This document shows positions 9,897 through 16,349 of a stretch of 64,000 nt of DNA, piece by piece. Position numbers and translations under genes: made by a program. The stretch is from assembly GCA_000242815.2 (NCBI GenBank), contig AHHB01000032.1:186001-250000 (forward strand), given 5' to 3'. The notes under the pieces were generated by a model. That model was given only the letters and a program-made list of their open reading frames with translations, searched no databases and was not told where the DNA came from. The stretch comes from Janthinobacterium lividum PAMC 25724 (GTDB taxonomy: Bacteria; Pseudomonadota; Gammaproteobacteria; Burkholderiales; Burkholderiaceae_D). Each line of letters opens with the position of its first letter. The stretch's first letter is position 1.

Positions 9897-10319
9897 GTTC
9901 TCTGCAAGTTTGGCGCATCGAACAACCGCATGCTGGCCGAAGGCCTGATGCCATTGCATCGCGCCGCCGATGCCATCTAAGCGTTGAGCATGGCGACATC
10001 ATCGTGCGCCCGGCGCCGATGACAAACAAAGATGAAATTGAATACGAACTGAGCATGCGCTACGCGCCACTCAAAGGCAACGTCGTGTCGCGCAGGACAG
10101 TGGAAGACTTGATCGGCTGCATCATCGAAGCGCCAGACTTGCAACAGCACGCCAACCTGGGCGTGAACAAACAAAATACAGACAGGGGACGAGCCGTACT
10201 TCATGCCGCTTATCCAAGCGTTGGCGCCCAGCGGCGGCGACAGCAGCGCACGGACGGGGAAAATCGCATTTGCGATTGGAAAGTTGGGGAAATGCGGTTT
10301 TTTTCAAATCCATCCATAA
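9897..10319 (+). pseudogene. Decayed NAD(P)H-binding SDR oxidoreductase, 3' fragment with frameshifts
   Basis: Three pieces in alternating frames read as one C-terminal SDR sequence: FGASNNRMLAEGLMPLHRAA (frame of 9897), then GDIIVRPAPMTNKDEIEYEL...NVVSRRTVEDLIGCIIEAPDL...NLGVNK (frame of 9995), then GDEPYFMPLIQALAP (frame of 10188) to a stop at 10317-10319. The order and the VRPAPMTN and NVVSRRTVEDLI motifs are those of atypical SDR/NmrA-like NAD(P)-binding proteins. The Rossmann-fold N-terminus is absent. At least two frame changes make it non-functional. It abuts the left dif-like site. Confidence 0.7.
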
Positions 10320-10346
10320 CTTCGCATAATTTATATTATGTCAAAT
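10319..10346 (+). other. Left dif-like XerCD site (attL of the prophage)
   Basis: 28 bp with XerC arm ACTTCGCATAA (10319-10329), central TTTATA (10330-10335) and XerD arm TTATGTCAAAT (10336-10346). The E. coli dif arms are GGTGCGCATAA and TTATGTTAAAT around TGTATA; the inner XerC half CGCATAA is identical and the XerD arm differs at one base. The centre and most of the XerD arm recur at 20981-20997. Confidence 0.8.
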
Positions 10347-10481
10347 GGCTAAAAGAGTGCAGAATCAAAGCGTTACATGCAGTTCCTCGAAAAAATCCAG
10401 CTTTTTACGAAATTATGTAAAACGCCAAACACCCCTCTATTCCCCGCTTTGCCGCCCCAGGTCGCCGGGCATTATATCCGA

Positions 10482-10781
10482 ATGAAAAAGACAACAACCC
10501 GCCGCAAGCCGAAGCCGCCAGCAGCCTATTTTTCCTACCAGCTACGCCAGCCAGCAATCGATCTTTTCGGAGAGATTGCCGTCATTGAGGACGATTTATA
10601 CGATTGGGTGGCTTCCGTCGCCCCCTTGCACCTTAGCCCGCGAGCCTTCGCCAACTACGTGCGCGGCTATGACGTAGCCGCCAAGGTGCGCCATGCGAAA
10701 CTTCACGGCTTATTCGATGCCATCAAGGAGCGCCCCGTGCGCCCCTGGCATGCGCGGCTTGCCATGCACGCCATCATGTAA
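10482..10781 (+). CDS. Prophage protein of unknown function, basic N-terminus
   Basis: 99 residues from ATG 10482 (an earlier in-frame ATG at 10377 gives a low-complexity extension and is close to attL). Residues 1-12 are very basic (MKKTTTRRKPKPP); the rest is soluble, with FGEIAVIEDDLYDWVASVAPLHLSPRAFANYV. I do not recognise a family. It is the only gene on the plus strand at the left end. After excision and circularisation it would lie directly downstream of the repressor-like gene at 20631, so a regulatory or establishment role is possible. Confidence 0.65.
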   Translation: MKKTTTRRKPKPPAAYFSYQLRQPAIDLFGEIAVIEDDLYDWVASVAPLHLSPRAFANYVRGYDVAAKVRHAKLHGLFDAIKERPVRPWHARLAMHAIM

Positions 10782-10807
10782 AAAGGCCCGCGATCTGCGG
10801 GCCTTTT
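10781..10807. terminator. Bidirectional terminator between convergent prophage operons
   Basis: AAAA, GGCCCGC (10785-10791), 5-nt loop GATCT, GCGGGCC (10797-10803), TTTT. It works in both directions: it ends the plus-strand gene at 10482 and lies just before the stop of the leftward operon at 10808. Confidence 0.85.
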
Positions 10808-10870
10808 CTATTTCTTCTTTCGCTTGCGGAATTGTCCGTTTGCCTTGCGCGGCGGCGTGCGGCGGGCCAT
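10808..10870 (-). CDS. Arg/Lys-rich 20-residue prophage peptide
   Basis: ATG 10870 overlaps the upstream TAA as TAATG and the frame closes at TAG 10808, giving 20 residues of which 10 are Arg or Lys, ending in RKRKKK, with a central PPRKANGQF. It is the last gene of the leftward late operon. Basic enough to bind nucleic acid or acidic lipid heads. PM2-like virions pack a negatively supercoiled genome, so a DNA-neutralising virion peptide is one guess; chance ORF is the other possibility. Confidence 0.5.
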   Translation of the reverse strand: MARRTPPRKANGQFRKRKKK

Positions 10871-10989
10871 TATGCGGCCTCCAGCGCTTCGACGCGGGCT
10901 TCAATGCGTGCAGCCCAGCGCATGGCACCGAAGCCTTGCAGCAGGATGCCGGACGACGTGATGCACAGGAACAGATCGACGGCGCTCAT
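10870..10989 (-). CDS. 39-residue prophage protein with N-terminal hydrophobic segment
   Basis: ATG 10989 overlaps the upstream stop as ATGA, and its own stop TAA overlaps the next start as TAATG. The sequence begins MSAVDLFLCITSSGILLQGF (hydrophobic, one possible span) and ends in an amphipathic helix WAARIEARVEALEAA. Small-holin/spanin position next to the holin-like gene; function unknown. Confidence 0.55.
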   Translation of the reverse strand: MSAVDLFLCITSSGILLQGFGAMRWAARIEARVEALEAA

Positions 10990-11150
10990 TTCGCCACCGA
11001 GCCCTTCTCAGCGATCACGCCAGCCAGGGCTCCCGCCATTGCCGTGGCACCATCGACCACAATGTGATACTGAGGCGGCACCACCATTTTTGCCAGCTGG
11101 AACAGCGCGGCCAGCCCCGCCCAGGTGGACGGCTCTTTCAGTCGATTCAT
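10986..11150 (-). CDS. Holin-like small membrane protein
   Basis: 54 residues with an AAGGGG ribosome site 6 nt before ATG 11150. It opens with RLKEPSTWAGLAAL, a start typical of short phage holins, has one hydrophobic segment at about 9-26 and a Gly/Ala-rich second one at about 33-48, and ends in EKGSVAK. It lies in the same operon as the transglycosylase. Probably forms the inner-membrane lysis lesion; homology is judged by pattern only. Confidence 0.65.
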   Translation of the reverse strand: MNRLKEPSTWAGLAALFQLAKMVVPPQYHIVVDGATAMAGALAGVIAEKGSVAK

Positions 11151-11165
11151 GCAATACCCCTTGTT

Positions 11166-11339
11166 TTAATAAAGTTGTCGGCCGCTCGTGTCTTTCACCG
11201 TGATCGATTGTGCGGCCACCCAATCGCGGATTTTAGGGAAACGGCTCAGTACATACGCCGCGATCAGGATGCCGCCGAGGACAATGATGGCCTCGCGTGC
11301 GACTTCCGGCCCCGTAGGGATTACTTTGGACAGATTCAC
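11166..11339 (-). CDS. 57-residue single-span prophage membrane protein
   Basis: Start taken as GTG 11339 (a second GTG at 11342 is adjacent), 7 nt after AGAGG. Hydrophobic segment REAIIVLGGILIAAYVLSRF at about residues 15-34, followed by a soluble tail ending GRQLY. Between the holin-like gene and the 142-residue gene. Could be a lysis accessory or a virion membrane protein. Confidence 0.6.
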   Translation of the reverse strand: MNLSKVIPTGPEVAREAIIVLGGILIAAYVLSRFPKIRDWVAAQSITVKDTSGRQLY

Positions 11340-11372
11340 CACAGAACCTCTTTTAATCGTTTCAGGTGTTGC

Positions 11373-11801
11373 TTAAAAAATGTTGCCGTCCATGATGTCG
11401 CCTGGCTTGTATTCTGTTTTTGGCTTGCCGTCTTTCGCTGGCCTCCGGTCATACAGGCCCGCGCCCTCTGGCGCTATCCACGACACGGCAGGCCAGAAAT
11501 CTGCCGCCCGCAGGAACGCAGGAACGCCGCACTTGCCCAGCGATGACCAGATACCATTTTCATCCATGTAGGCGCGGCACTCGTTTGTGTCGGTTAAGGT
11601 TTCGTTTGTCGTGGGAATGCCGATTGCCGTGCTCACGCCGTCAAGAATGCCCGTGGCCGCGCCACCAGCCGCCTCAACGATTGCGCCCCCCACAGCCGCA
11701 CCCGCAGCCCCCGCCGCTCCCTTTTTTTTTACCAGATAAATCACAGCGGCCACCGCCGCAATGATCGCTGCCAGCTTCACCGTTTCCATGTTGTCCATCA
11801 T
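11373..11801 (-). CDS. Prophage protein with N-terminal membrane anchor and Gly/Ala-rich linker
   Basis: 142 residues from ATG 11801, chosen over the GTG at 11810 because ATGA overlaps the preceding stop. One span at about 8-24 (KLAAIIAAVAAVIYLVKKK), then a Gly/Ala-rich glycine-zipper-like stretch (about 26-50) and a soluble domain with two Cys and Trp-rich ADFWPAVSWIAPEG. No family recognised; likely a virion-membrane protein. Confidence 0.7.
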   Translation of the reverse strand: MMDNMETVKLAAIIAAVAAVIYLVKKKGAAGAAGAAVGGAIVEAAGGAATGILDGVSTAIGIPTTNETLTDTNECRAYMDENGIWSSLGKCGVPAFLRAADFWPAVSWIAPEGAGLYDRRPAKDGKPKTEYKPGDIMDGNIF

Positions 11802-12187
11802 TGCCACCACATCCCGCTAGTCGTTTTGAAAAGTCCGTCAATCAGATTCGGCGTTTCGCCGTAGTCGATGCTGTCGGACACGCCATCACCATAGGCATAC
11901 GGGAACATGTCGCCCAGCTCTTCGCCTACCGGCTTGCCGTCGCTAGTCACGGTTTGGCCCATCCAGTTTTTCATGAGGAAAGCCGCGCCGCCTTCCTTGT
12001 CCTGTGCGTCTTTCAAGAGCTTCCACGCGCCGCTTGCCAGCGCATTCCATCGCTGATCTTGAATGTTGGTGGTCTGCACCTGGTTGCCCTTCGGGGCCGC
12101 CGTCGTCGGCGCTGCCTTGGCCCGCTTCATGTACAGGACGGCACCGACGACCAGCGCGGCCATCAGTACGATATCTCGGTTGCTCAT
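11798..12187 (-). CDS. Prophage protein with N-terminal membrane anchor
   Basis: 129 residues; ATG 12187 overlaps the transglycosylase stop as ATGA. N-terminal span IVLMAALVVGAVLYMKR (residues 6-22) and a soluble C-terminal part containing RWNALASGAWKLLKDAQDKEG and an acidic segment, ending GMWWQ. Same architecture as its two neighbours (short anchor, then soluble domain). Function unknown. Confidence 0.72.
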   Translation of the reverse strand: MSNRDIVLMAALVVGAVLYMKRAKAAPTTAAPKGNQVQTTNIQDQRWNALASGAWKLLKDAQDKEGGAAFLMKNWMGQTVTSDGKPVGEELGDMFPYAYGDGVSDSIDYGETPNLIDGLFKTTSGMWWQ

Positions 12188-12831
12188 GCGACGTTACCCC
12201 CTGCATCTGCGAAATTGTTGACGAAAGCGGCTAGCTTTACTTCACCCTGGCCGTACCCGGCACCGGGCAGCGATGCCCATACCTTGCTTACCTTGCTCAC
12301 GGCAACTTCTACCCGCCCGGCGCGCACGTCGTTCAGCGCGCCTTTTTCGCTAATCAGGTACAGCGCCGCCGCATCCTGGCTGGCTGGCGAAAAATCGTTC
12401 AGGCCCAGCTTTCGGCTCACGCGCAGCCAAGTCGGCTTATTGATCTGGAAAGCGCCCGCCGCCGTCGATACGCAGCCCGGACCGAAACCGGCCCCCGCGC
12501 ACATGGCAGCGCTCAAGCTGCCGCCGCGCCAGCCCAGCAGGGCCGGATGATCGTCAAAGCTGCCGAACGTCGCCCCGCCGAAGAGGATCGAGTAGCCGTT
12601 ACCGGCGCTCGTTCCCTCCCCTACCCTGATTGCTGCCAAGAATGCCCGCTCGTTTGCTTGTGCCGTCATTTCGTCTATCTCACTAAAATATTCACTGCCG
12701 GCGTCCAGCGCCTGATTGCCAAGATCTTCCAGATCGGCGCTGTTCGCGCTTTCGCCGTCGCCTTCATCCAGCAGGTACAGCAACAGCAACGCCGCGCCGC
12801 CCACTATTGCCAGATTTAGGACGTTTTTCAC
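12184..12831 (-). CDS. Membrane-anchored lambda-R-like lytic transglycosylase
   Basis: 215 residues starting at GTG 12831 (GTGA overlap with the previous stop). Residues 5-21 form a membrane anchor; the domain from about 60 aligns by eye with the lambda R endolysin (GH104): AFLAAIRVGEGTSAG with candidate catalytic Glu72, DDHPALLGWRGG, STAAGAFQINKPTW, LGLNDFSPASQDAAAL, KGALNDV and WASLPGAGYGQGE. It would cleave peptidoglycan between MurNAc and GlcNAc. Lambda R has no anchor, so this copy more likely sits in the virion membrane and helps DNA entry, as PRD1 P7 does, or acts as a signal-anchor endolysin. Confidence 0.88.
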   Translation of the reverse strand: MKNVLNLAIVGGAALLLLYLLDEGDGESANSADLEDLGNQALDAGSEYFSEIDEMTAQANERAFLAAIRVGEGTSAGNGYSILFGGATFGSFDDHPALLGWRGGSLSAAMCAGAGFGPGCVSTAAGAFQINKPTWLRVSRKLGLNDFSPASQDAAALYLISEKGALNDVRAGRVEVAVSKVSKVWASLPGAGYGQGEVKLAAFVNNFADAGGNVA

Positions 12832-13547
12832 TGTTGCGGCTCACACCAAAATTCAACGATTCCTGATACATCCTGATTCAGCGATCCGCCAGAAATGGCA
12901 AGCCCGAAACCCGGCTGCATGACAATCGGCTCTTTTAGCGATACGGGAACGTTTGTTCCCGCCGATACTAAAATAGTCGAGATTCCCTGTCCTGGCCATG
13001 CCGCCCCGGTCGCCGTTCTTACCTCAATCGCTGTAATAATGTTCTGATTTAATTTTGATACTGGATTTCCGGCCAGGGTCGCAAACGGCGCGTTTGTGGA
13101 TCGAATAACGATGCCACCCGCCCCCGAACTGGATACCTGCAATCCGCTAATAATCATGTTTTTTGCGCTGCCTACAGGGTTCCACAGTTGAGCCCATGAA
13201 TACACGCCAGCAGATGCCCCGCAATTCAAACCCGAGATACCGGCGATGTTCGACAGCGTGCGCGCCTTGCCACCGTCCACCACGTCCACGGTTCCAGCAA
13301 TGCGATCGTCTTGAAAATCGAAGTCGCCCACGATCAGCACGCCCACGTTATTTGCGCCGCTTCGGTCTGCTACCGTCAGGCTTTCAAAATCAAAGCCCCG
13401 CACGCCTTGGCCTGGCAGCAGATCGACGTAGCCGCCCTTTGAGGCGCGCACGCGGATAGAGCCAGTTCCACTTCGATACTTGAAGAAGCGGCCCTTCACG
13501 TCCAGATTCAGGGCGCCGCCTGGCGATAAATTGAAGTCGTATTGCAT
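12828..13547 (-). CDS. Beta-rich prophage structural protein
   Basis: 239 residues from ATG 13547, 1 bp after the TAG of the upstream gene (the open frame extends further but without reason). No membrane span; rich in Gly, Ser, Val and short beta-type segments (MQYDFNLSPGGALNLDVKGR, IRVRASKGGYVDLLPGQGV, VGVLIVGDFDFQDDRIAG), resembling virion surface or spike components. Unrecognised. It lies between the repeat protein and the transglycosylase within the capsid block, so a vertex or penton protein is a reasonable guess. Confidence 0.72.
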   Translation of the reverse strand: MQYDFNLSPGGALNLDVKGRFFKYRSGTGSIRVRASKGGYVDLLPGQGVRGFDFESLTVADRSGANNVGVLIVGDFDFQDDRIAGTVDVVDGGKARTLSNIAGISGLNCGASAGVYSWAQLWNPVGSAKNMIISGLQVSSSGAGGIVIRSTNAPFATLAGNPVSKLNQNIITAIEVRTATGAAWPGQGISTILVSAGTNVPVSLKEPIVMQPGFGLAISGGSLNQDVSGIVEFWCEPQQ

Positions 13548-13548
13548 G

Positions 13549-14313
13549 CTATGCCTTCGCCAGAACAGGAGCCAAAACCAGCAGGCCAGCAACGACCAAG
13601 ACACCGATGATGACTTGCTTTTGTGAGTCGGAAGTACCCTTTGCATCGGCATACGCGCCCTGCAACTGGCCCATGGCCGCCGACTGCGCCGATTGCGCCT
13701 TGTCGTAAGCGGTTGTCAGGTTTTTTTGCGAGTTTTCCACGAAGCCCAGCGACTTATCGAACAGGTCTGCATAGTTTTTCTGCGAATCCTTGGCACCGCT
13801 GGTAACAGCGCTCAGGGACTGGTCGAAAAGGTTCGAGTAGGTTTTTTGCGATTCCTTGGCACCGCTTGCCACCGCCCCGGCAGATTCTTTCACCGCCCCC
13901 AGCGCCTGATCGAACAGGTTCGCGTAGCTGGTACGCGACTTGTCTGCCTGGCTTGCCAGCGTGTCTGCCGCCGTATCGAAAAGGTTCGCATATTGGGTAA
14001 TGGCGCTGCCGGCCGTCTTCGTTACCGCGTCCGTGCCTGTCGTGAAAATGGCGTCGCCGTAGTCCAGCGCCCGCCCTGTCGTCGTTATGCTGCCTTGCAC
14101 CGCCGAACTTCCCAGCCCGCCGAAAATCTTTGCCGCGTCGCCAGCAAAATCAAACGCGCCCGCAATCGCGCCGCCGTCCAGCGTATTTGTCACGATGGAG
14201 CGACTGTCCGTTACCGACGACTTGCTTTCAGTCGATTGACTCTTGCTGCCGCCAAAATACAATGGCATCCAGGCAAAGCAGAACAGCGCTTTCCAGAATT
14301 GAATAATGCTCAT
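13549..14313 (-). CDS. Repeat-containing tail-anchored prophage protein
   Basis: 254 residues; ATG 14313 overlaps the previous stop as ATGA, although MPLYFGG 15 codons on is an alternative. Four copies of Y[AS][ND]LFD start at residues 108, 130, 159 and 181, with spacings of 22, 29 and 22 residues (29 is one heptad more). The intervening Ala/Ser/Gln/Lys-rich sequence is helical, so an elongated coiled-coil is likely. A single hydrophobic span closes the protein (about 233-252). Candidate virion membrane protein or fibre. Confidence 0.75.
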   Translation of the reverse strand: MSIIQFWKALFCFAWMPLYFGGSKSQSTESKSSVTDSRSIVTNTLDGGAIAGAFDFAGDAAKIFGGLGSSAVQGSITTTGRALDYGDAIFTTGTDAVTKTAGSAITQYANLFDTAADTLASQADKSRTSYANLFDQALGAVKESAGAVASGAKESQKTYSNLFDQSLSAVTSGAKDSQKNYADLFDKSLGFVENSQKNLTTAYDKAQSAQSAAMGQLQGAYADAKGTSDSQKQVIIGVLVVAGLLVLAPVLAKA

Positions 14314-14708
14314 TTTTTGATTGCCTTCCGCATGATTTTTGCCGCTTCGCCATATCCGGCACCTTGCAGCTTGCGCACCAGCCCGGCGCGCTTCGTGTAG
14401 ATCACCACCGCGTCACAGCCCGCGCCGAACACGCGCTCAATTTCCGGCAGCACCTCGCCCACTAGATCGCGCCCGCGCACCAACTGATGCGCCACTCGAA
14501 TGACCAGTTCGCGGCCATGTTCGTGCTGTACTTGTTCCACGATGAAGATCATCGTAGGCAGGCCACCTTCATCGAGCGCGGCATAGGCATCGCCGCCGCC
14601 GATCACATCGTCCACGCCAGACAGGCCCGACCAGTCCCACTTATCTACCCCGACCATGCACGCCACGAAATCGCGGGCATGGTCGCGTGGATAAGCCTGA
14701 AATTTCAT
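14310..14708 (-). CDS. Prophage protein with possible GNAT-like fold
   Basis: 132 residues; ATG 14708 forms ATGA with the preceding stop, which decides against the ATG at 14720. Soluble, with LPTMIFIVEQV, RELVIRVAHQLVRGRDL and a C-terminal AVVIYTKRAGLVRKLQGAGYGEAAKIMRKAI that resembles the end of GNAT acetyltransferase folds used as virion proteins in several phages. The acetyl-CoA pyrophosphate loop is not clear, so catalytic activity is doubtful. Confidence 0.6.
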   Translation of the reverse strand: MKFQAYPRDHARDFVACMVGVDKWDWSGLSGVDDVIGGGDAYAALDEGGLPTMIFIVEQVQHEHGRELVIRVAHQLVRGRDLVGEVLPEIERVFGAGCDAVVIYTKRAGLVRKLQGAGYGEAAKIMRKAIKK

Positions 14709-14980
14709 CGTTTCGTCCACAGGTAAATGCCTACACAGATCGCGCCCAGCACCAGGGGATTTTTCAGCATGCCCATCAGGTTGCCCAATTCAGAGCGCGA
14801 CTGTGCATTGCTGGCCGAGCCGCTGCCGGTATTGACCACCCAGCCCGAGCCGTCATAGCCCGAGCTGAAATTCGTGTTGCTGGTCTGCGGCGTGTTGTCG
14901 GCAAGCGCCTTCGTGGCCACGCCCGCCGCCGCGCCAAACATCTGCGCGAACGGATCAACCTGCATTTGCGGCGCGGCCAT
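14705..14980 (-). CDS. Tail-anchored small prophage protein
   Basis: 91 residues; start codon in a TAATG overlap with the upstream stop. Soluble Ala/Ser/Asn-rich part and a C-terminal span at about 73-88 (PLVLGAICVGIYLW) closed by TKR. One of three neighbouring proteins with a C-terminal anchor, typical of membrane-containing virions. Family unknown. Confidence 0.72.
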   Translation of the reverse strand: MAAPQMQVDPFAQMFGAAAGVATKALADNTPQTSNTNFSSGYDGSGWVVNTGSGSASNAQSRSELGNLMGMLKNPLVLGAICVGIYLWTKR

Positions 14981-15234
14981 TATTTCGACGCCACGAAGAT
15001 CACCGCGCCGACCAGCATCAGCAGGAACAGCGGGTTAATTTGCGGCGTGCTGGTGACGCGGGTAGGCATGTTCGGACGCCCCAATACGTAGACGTTGCCG
15101 AACTCATCTTGCCCGTAGGTCTGGCTGCTGTTGTACAGGGTTTGACCGCCGCCCAACTGGCGATCAATCCATGTATCGAGCGCGAAACCGGCGCGCGCGG
15201 CAAGCCACGCGCTTGTGCCGTTATCTTCTTCCAT
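14980..15234 (-). CDS. Tail-anchored small prophage protein after the capsid gene
   Basis: 84 residues from ATG 15234, 9 bp after the capsid stop with TAAGGG as ribosome site. Soluble part with YGQDEFGNVYVLGRPN and a C-terminal span at about 66-82 (INPLFLLMLVGAVIFVASK). Immediately follows the major capsid gene, as membrane proteins do in PM2-like late operons. Confidence 0.73.
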   Translation of the reverse strand: MEEDNGTSAWLAARAGFALDTWIDRQLGGGQTLYNSSQTYGQDEFGNVYVLGRPNMPTRVTSTPQINPLFLLMLVGAVIFVASK

Positions 15235-15243
15235 GATGGTCCC

Positions 15244-16068
15244 TTAGAAAACGCCCAGCGGTTCCAGAACTTCGACTTCGATCACGATGGTTTCACCCGC
15301 CGAGAACGTGCCGAGGATTTCCATGGTTTGCGCGTCACGCGTGTTCAGCGCCTGGGTTTGATTGTCATCGGTGATGAAATCCATCATGTACAGGCCAGCT
15401 TGCGGAACTTTTTTGTATTCCATTTGCTGGTAGTCGTTCAGGCTCTTGATGTTCTCTTCCACCACGACGCCGTTTTTCTTGATGAGCAAGCCGGTCATGT
15501 TGGCCGAGAAAATGGCAATGCGCTTGTAAATCGAGCCGCCTTCGGACACAGCAAAATGCGGCACCGAAATCGAGAACTGGCCCGAGCCGCCGATGGTCTG
15601 GTTCGAACTGTGTACGCGGGCGATCAAGGGACGGGTGGACGCCTGCGATACATCGACTTGTGGGCGGTCCACTTCCGCCCAGGCTTGCAGCGTCGGGGCC
15701 GTGGCACCGGCGATGTTGATTTCCAGTTTCAGACTGGTTACGCCCATGGTGGTATCGAGCGAGCCCAGCGACTGACCCAATTCGGTCTTGCTGCGAATTT
15801 CGCTGAAATCGAGCACCAGAAAACCAGCATTGGCCGTGATGCCGCGATACTGCATGCAGGTATCACGGCGAGCGCCGGACGTGTCGTAGATGATTTTGCC
15901 GTTCGCCTTCATCTGAATGCTGGTCAGCATGGCCTTAGTCAGCGACGTACCGCCCAATTGCAGCGTAATGCGTTCGATGGTTGTACCCAGCAGGGACGAC
16001 AGATCGAGCGTGGCGACGCCGTTAGCAACGACGTTATTGAAGGGGAGGCATTTCAAGCGTAAGCCCAT
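15244..16068 (-). CDS. Major capsid protein, PM2 P2-like double jelly roll
   Basis: 274 residues from ATG 16068, chosen for the AAGGGG ribosome site; PM2 P2 has 269. No membrane span and strongly beta in character. The first half carries the pattern of the viral coat protein P2 N-terminal domain: NGVATLDLSSLLGTTIERITLQLGG, then SIQMKANGKIIYDTSGARRD and YRG. The second half again consists of alternating strands (SISVPHFAVSEGG, GLLIKKNGVVVEEN, ETIVIEVEVLEPLG). Packaging ATPase upstream and anchored proteins downstream support the call. A structure comparison would settle it; homology is by pattern. Confidence 0.82.
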   Translation of the reverse strand: MGLRLKCLPFNNVVANGVATLDLSSLLGTTIERITLQLGGTSLTKAMLTSIQMKANGKIIYDTSGARRDTCMQYRGITANAGFLVLDFSEIRSKTELGQSLGSLDTTMGVTSLKLEINIAGATAPTLQAWAEVDRPQVDVSQASTRPLIARVHSSNQTIGGSGQFSISVPHFAVSEGGSIYKRIAIFSANMTGLLIKKNGVVVEENIKSLNDYQQMEYKKVPQAGLYMMDFITDDNQTQALNTRDAQTMEILGTFSAGETIVIEVEVLEPLGVF

Positions 16069-16078
16069 GGCGCGCCCC

Positions 16079-16234
16079 TTACAGTACGTCTTTGAGGACA
16101 GGCACGCGCTTACCGATGATGACACCGGCAACGCCCAGGGCAGCGGCTTTAGCCAGCTGGTTCGGCACGAATTTATACACGCCAAACAGGATGCCAAGTG
16201 CCATCGCCAGTTTGGTCATTTCGGATTGAGTCAT
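16079..16234 (-). CDS. 51-residue prophage membrane protein before the capsid gene
   Basis: ATG 16234 follows GAGGA; the longer open frame from 16315 runs through the terminator hairpin and is rejected. Two hydrophobic stretches, MALGILFGVYKFV (about 11-23) and AAALGVAGVIIG (about 31-42), ending KRVPVLKDVL. First gene after the intra-operon terminator, 10 bp before the capsid gene. Likely a minor virion-membrane protein. Confidence 0.68.
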   Translation of the reverse strand: MTQSEMTKLAMALGILFGVYKFVPNQLAKAAALGVAGVIIGKRVPVLKDVL

Positions 16235-16254
16235 GATTTCCTCAGAAAATTTGT

Positions 16255-16299
16255 AAAAAAAATGAGAACTGTTGTTCGCAGTCCTCATAGTGTTTTTTT
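16255..16299. terminator. Bidirectional terminator or attenuator upstream of the capsid block
   Basis: Arms ATGAGAACTG (16262-16271) and CAGTCCTCAT (16279-16288), one mismatch pair, 7-nt loop, flanked by seven A (16255-16261) and seven T (16293-16299), so it can act in both directions. On the operon strand it separates the ATPase from the capsid genes. Confidence 0.75.
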
Positions 16300-16322
16300 C
16301 CATTTCCAAATGCAAAAATCGG

Positions 16323-16344
16323 GCCTTAGGCGGTCGCCTTAGGC
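16323..16344. repeat. Two GCCTTAGGC elements in the spacer after the ATPase gene
   Basis: GCCTTAGGC at 16323-16331 and again at 16336-16344, 13 bp apart, in the non-coding stretch between the ATPase stop and the terminator hairpin. The same heptamer CCTNAGG is frequent in the neighbouring genes and in the control region at 20400-20630. May be a binding site. Confidence 0.5.
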
Positions 16345-16349
16345 ACCTG

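Noticed and set aside
15244-16197. Longer start of the capsid gene at 16197
   Set aside because: The extension overlaps the 51-residue gene upstream; AAGGGG precedes ATG 16068 and the resulting length matches PM2 P2.
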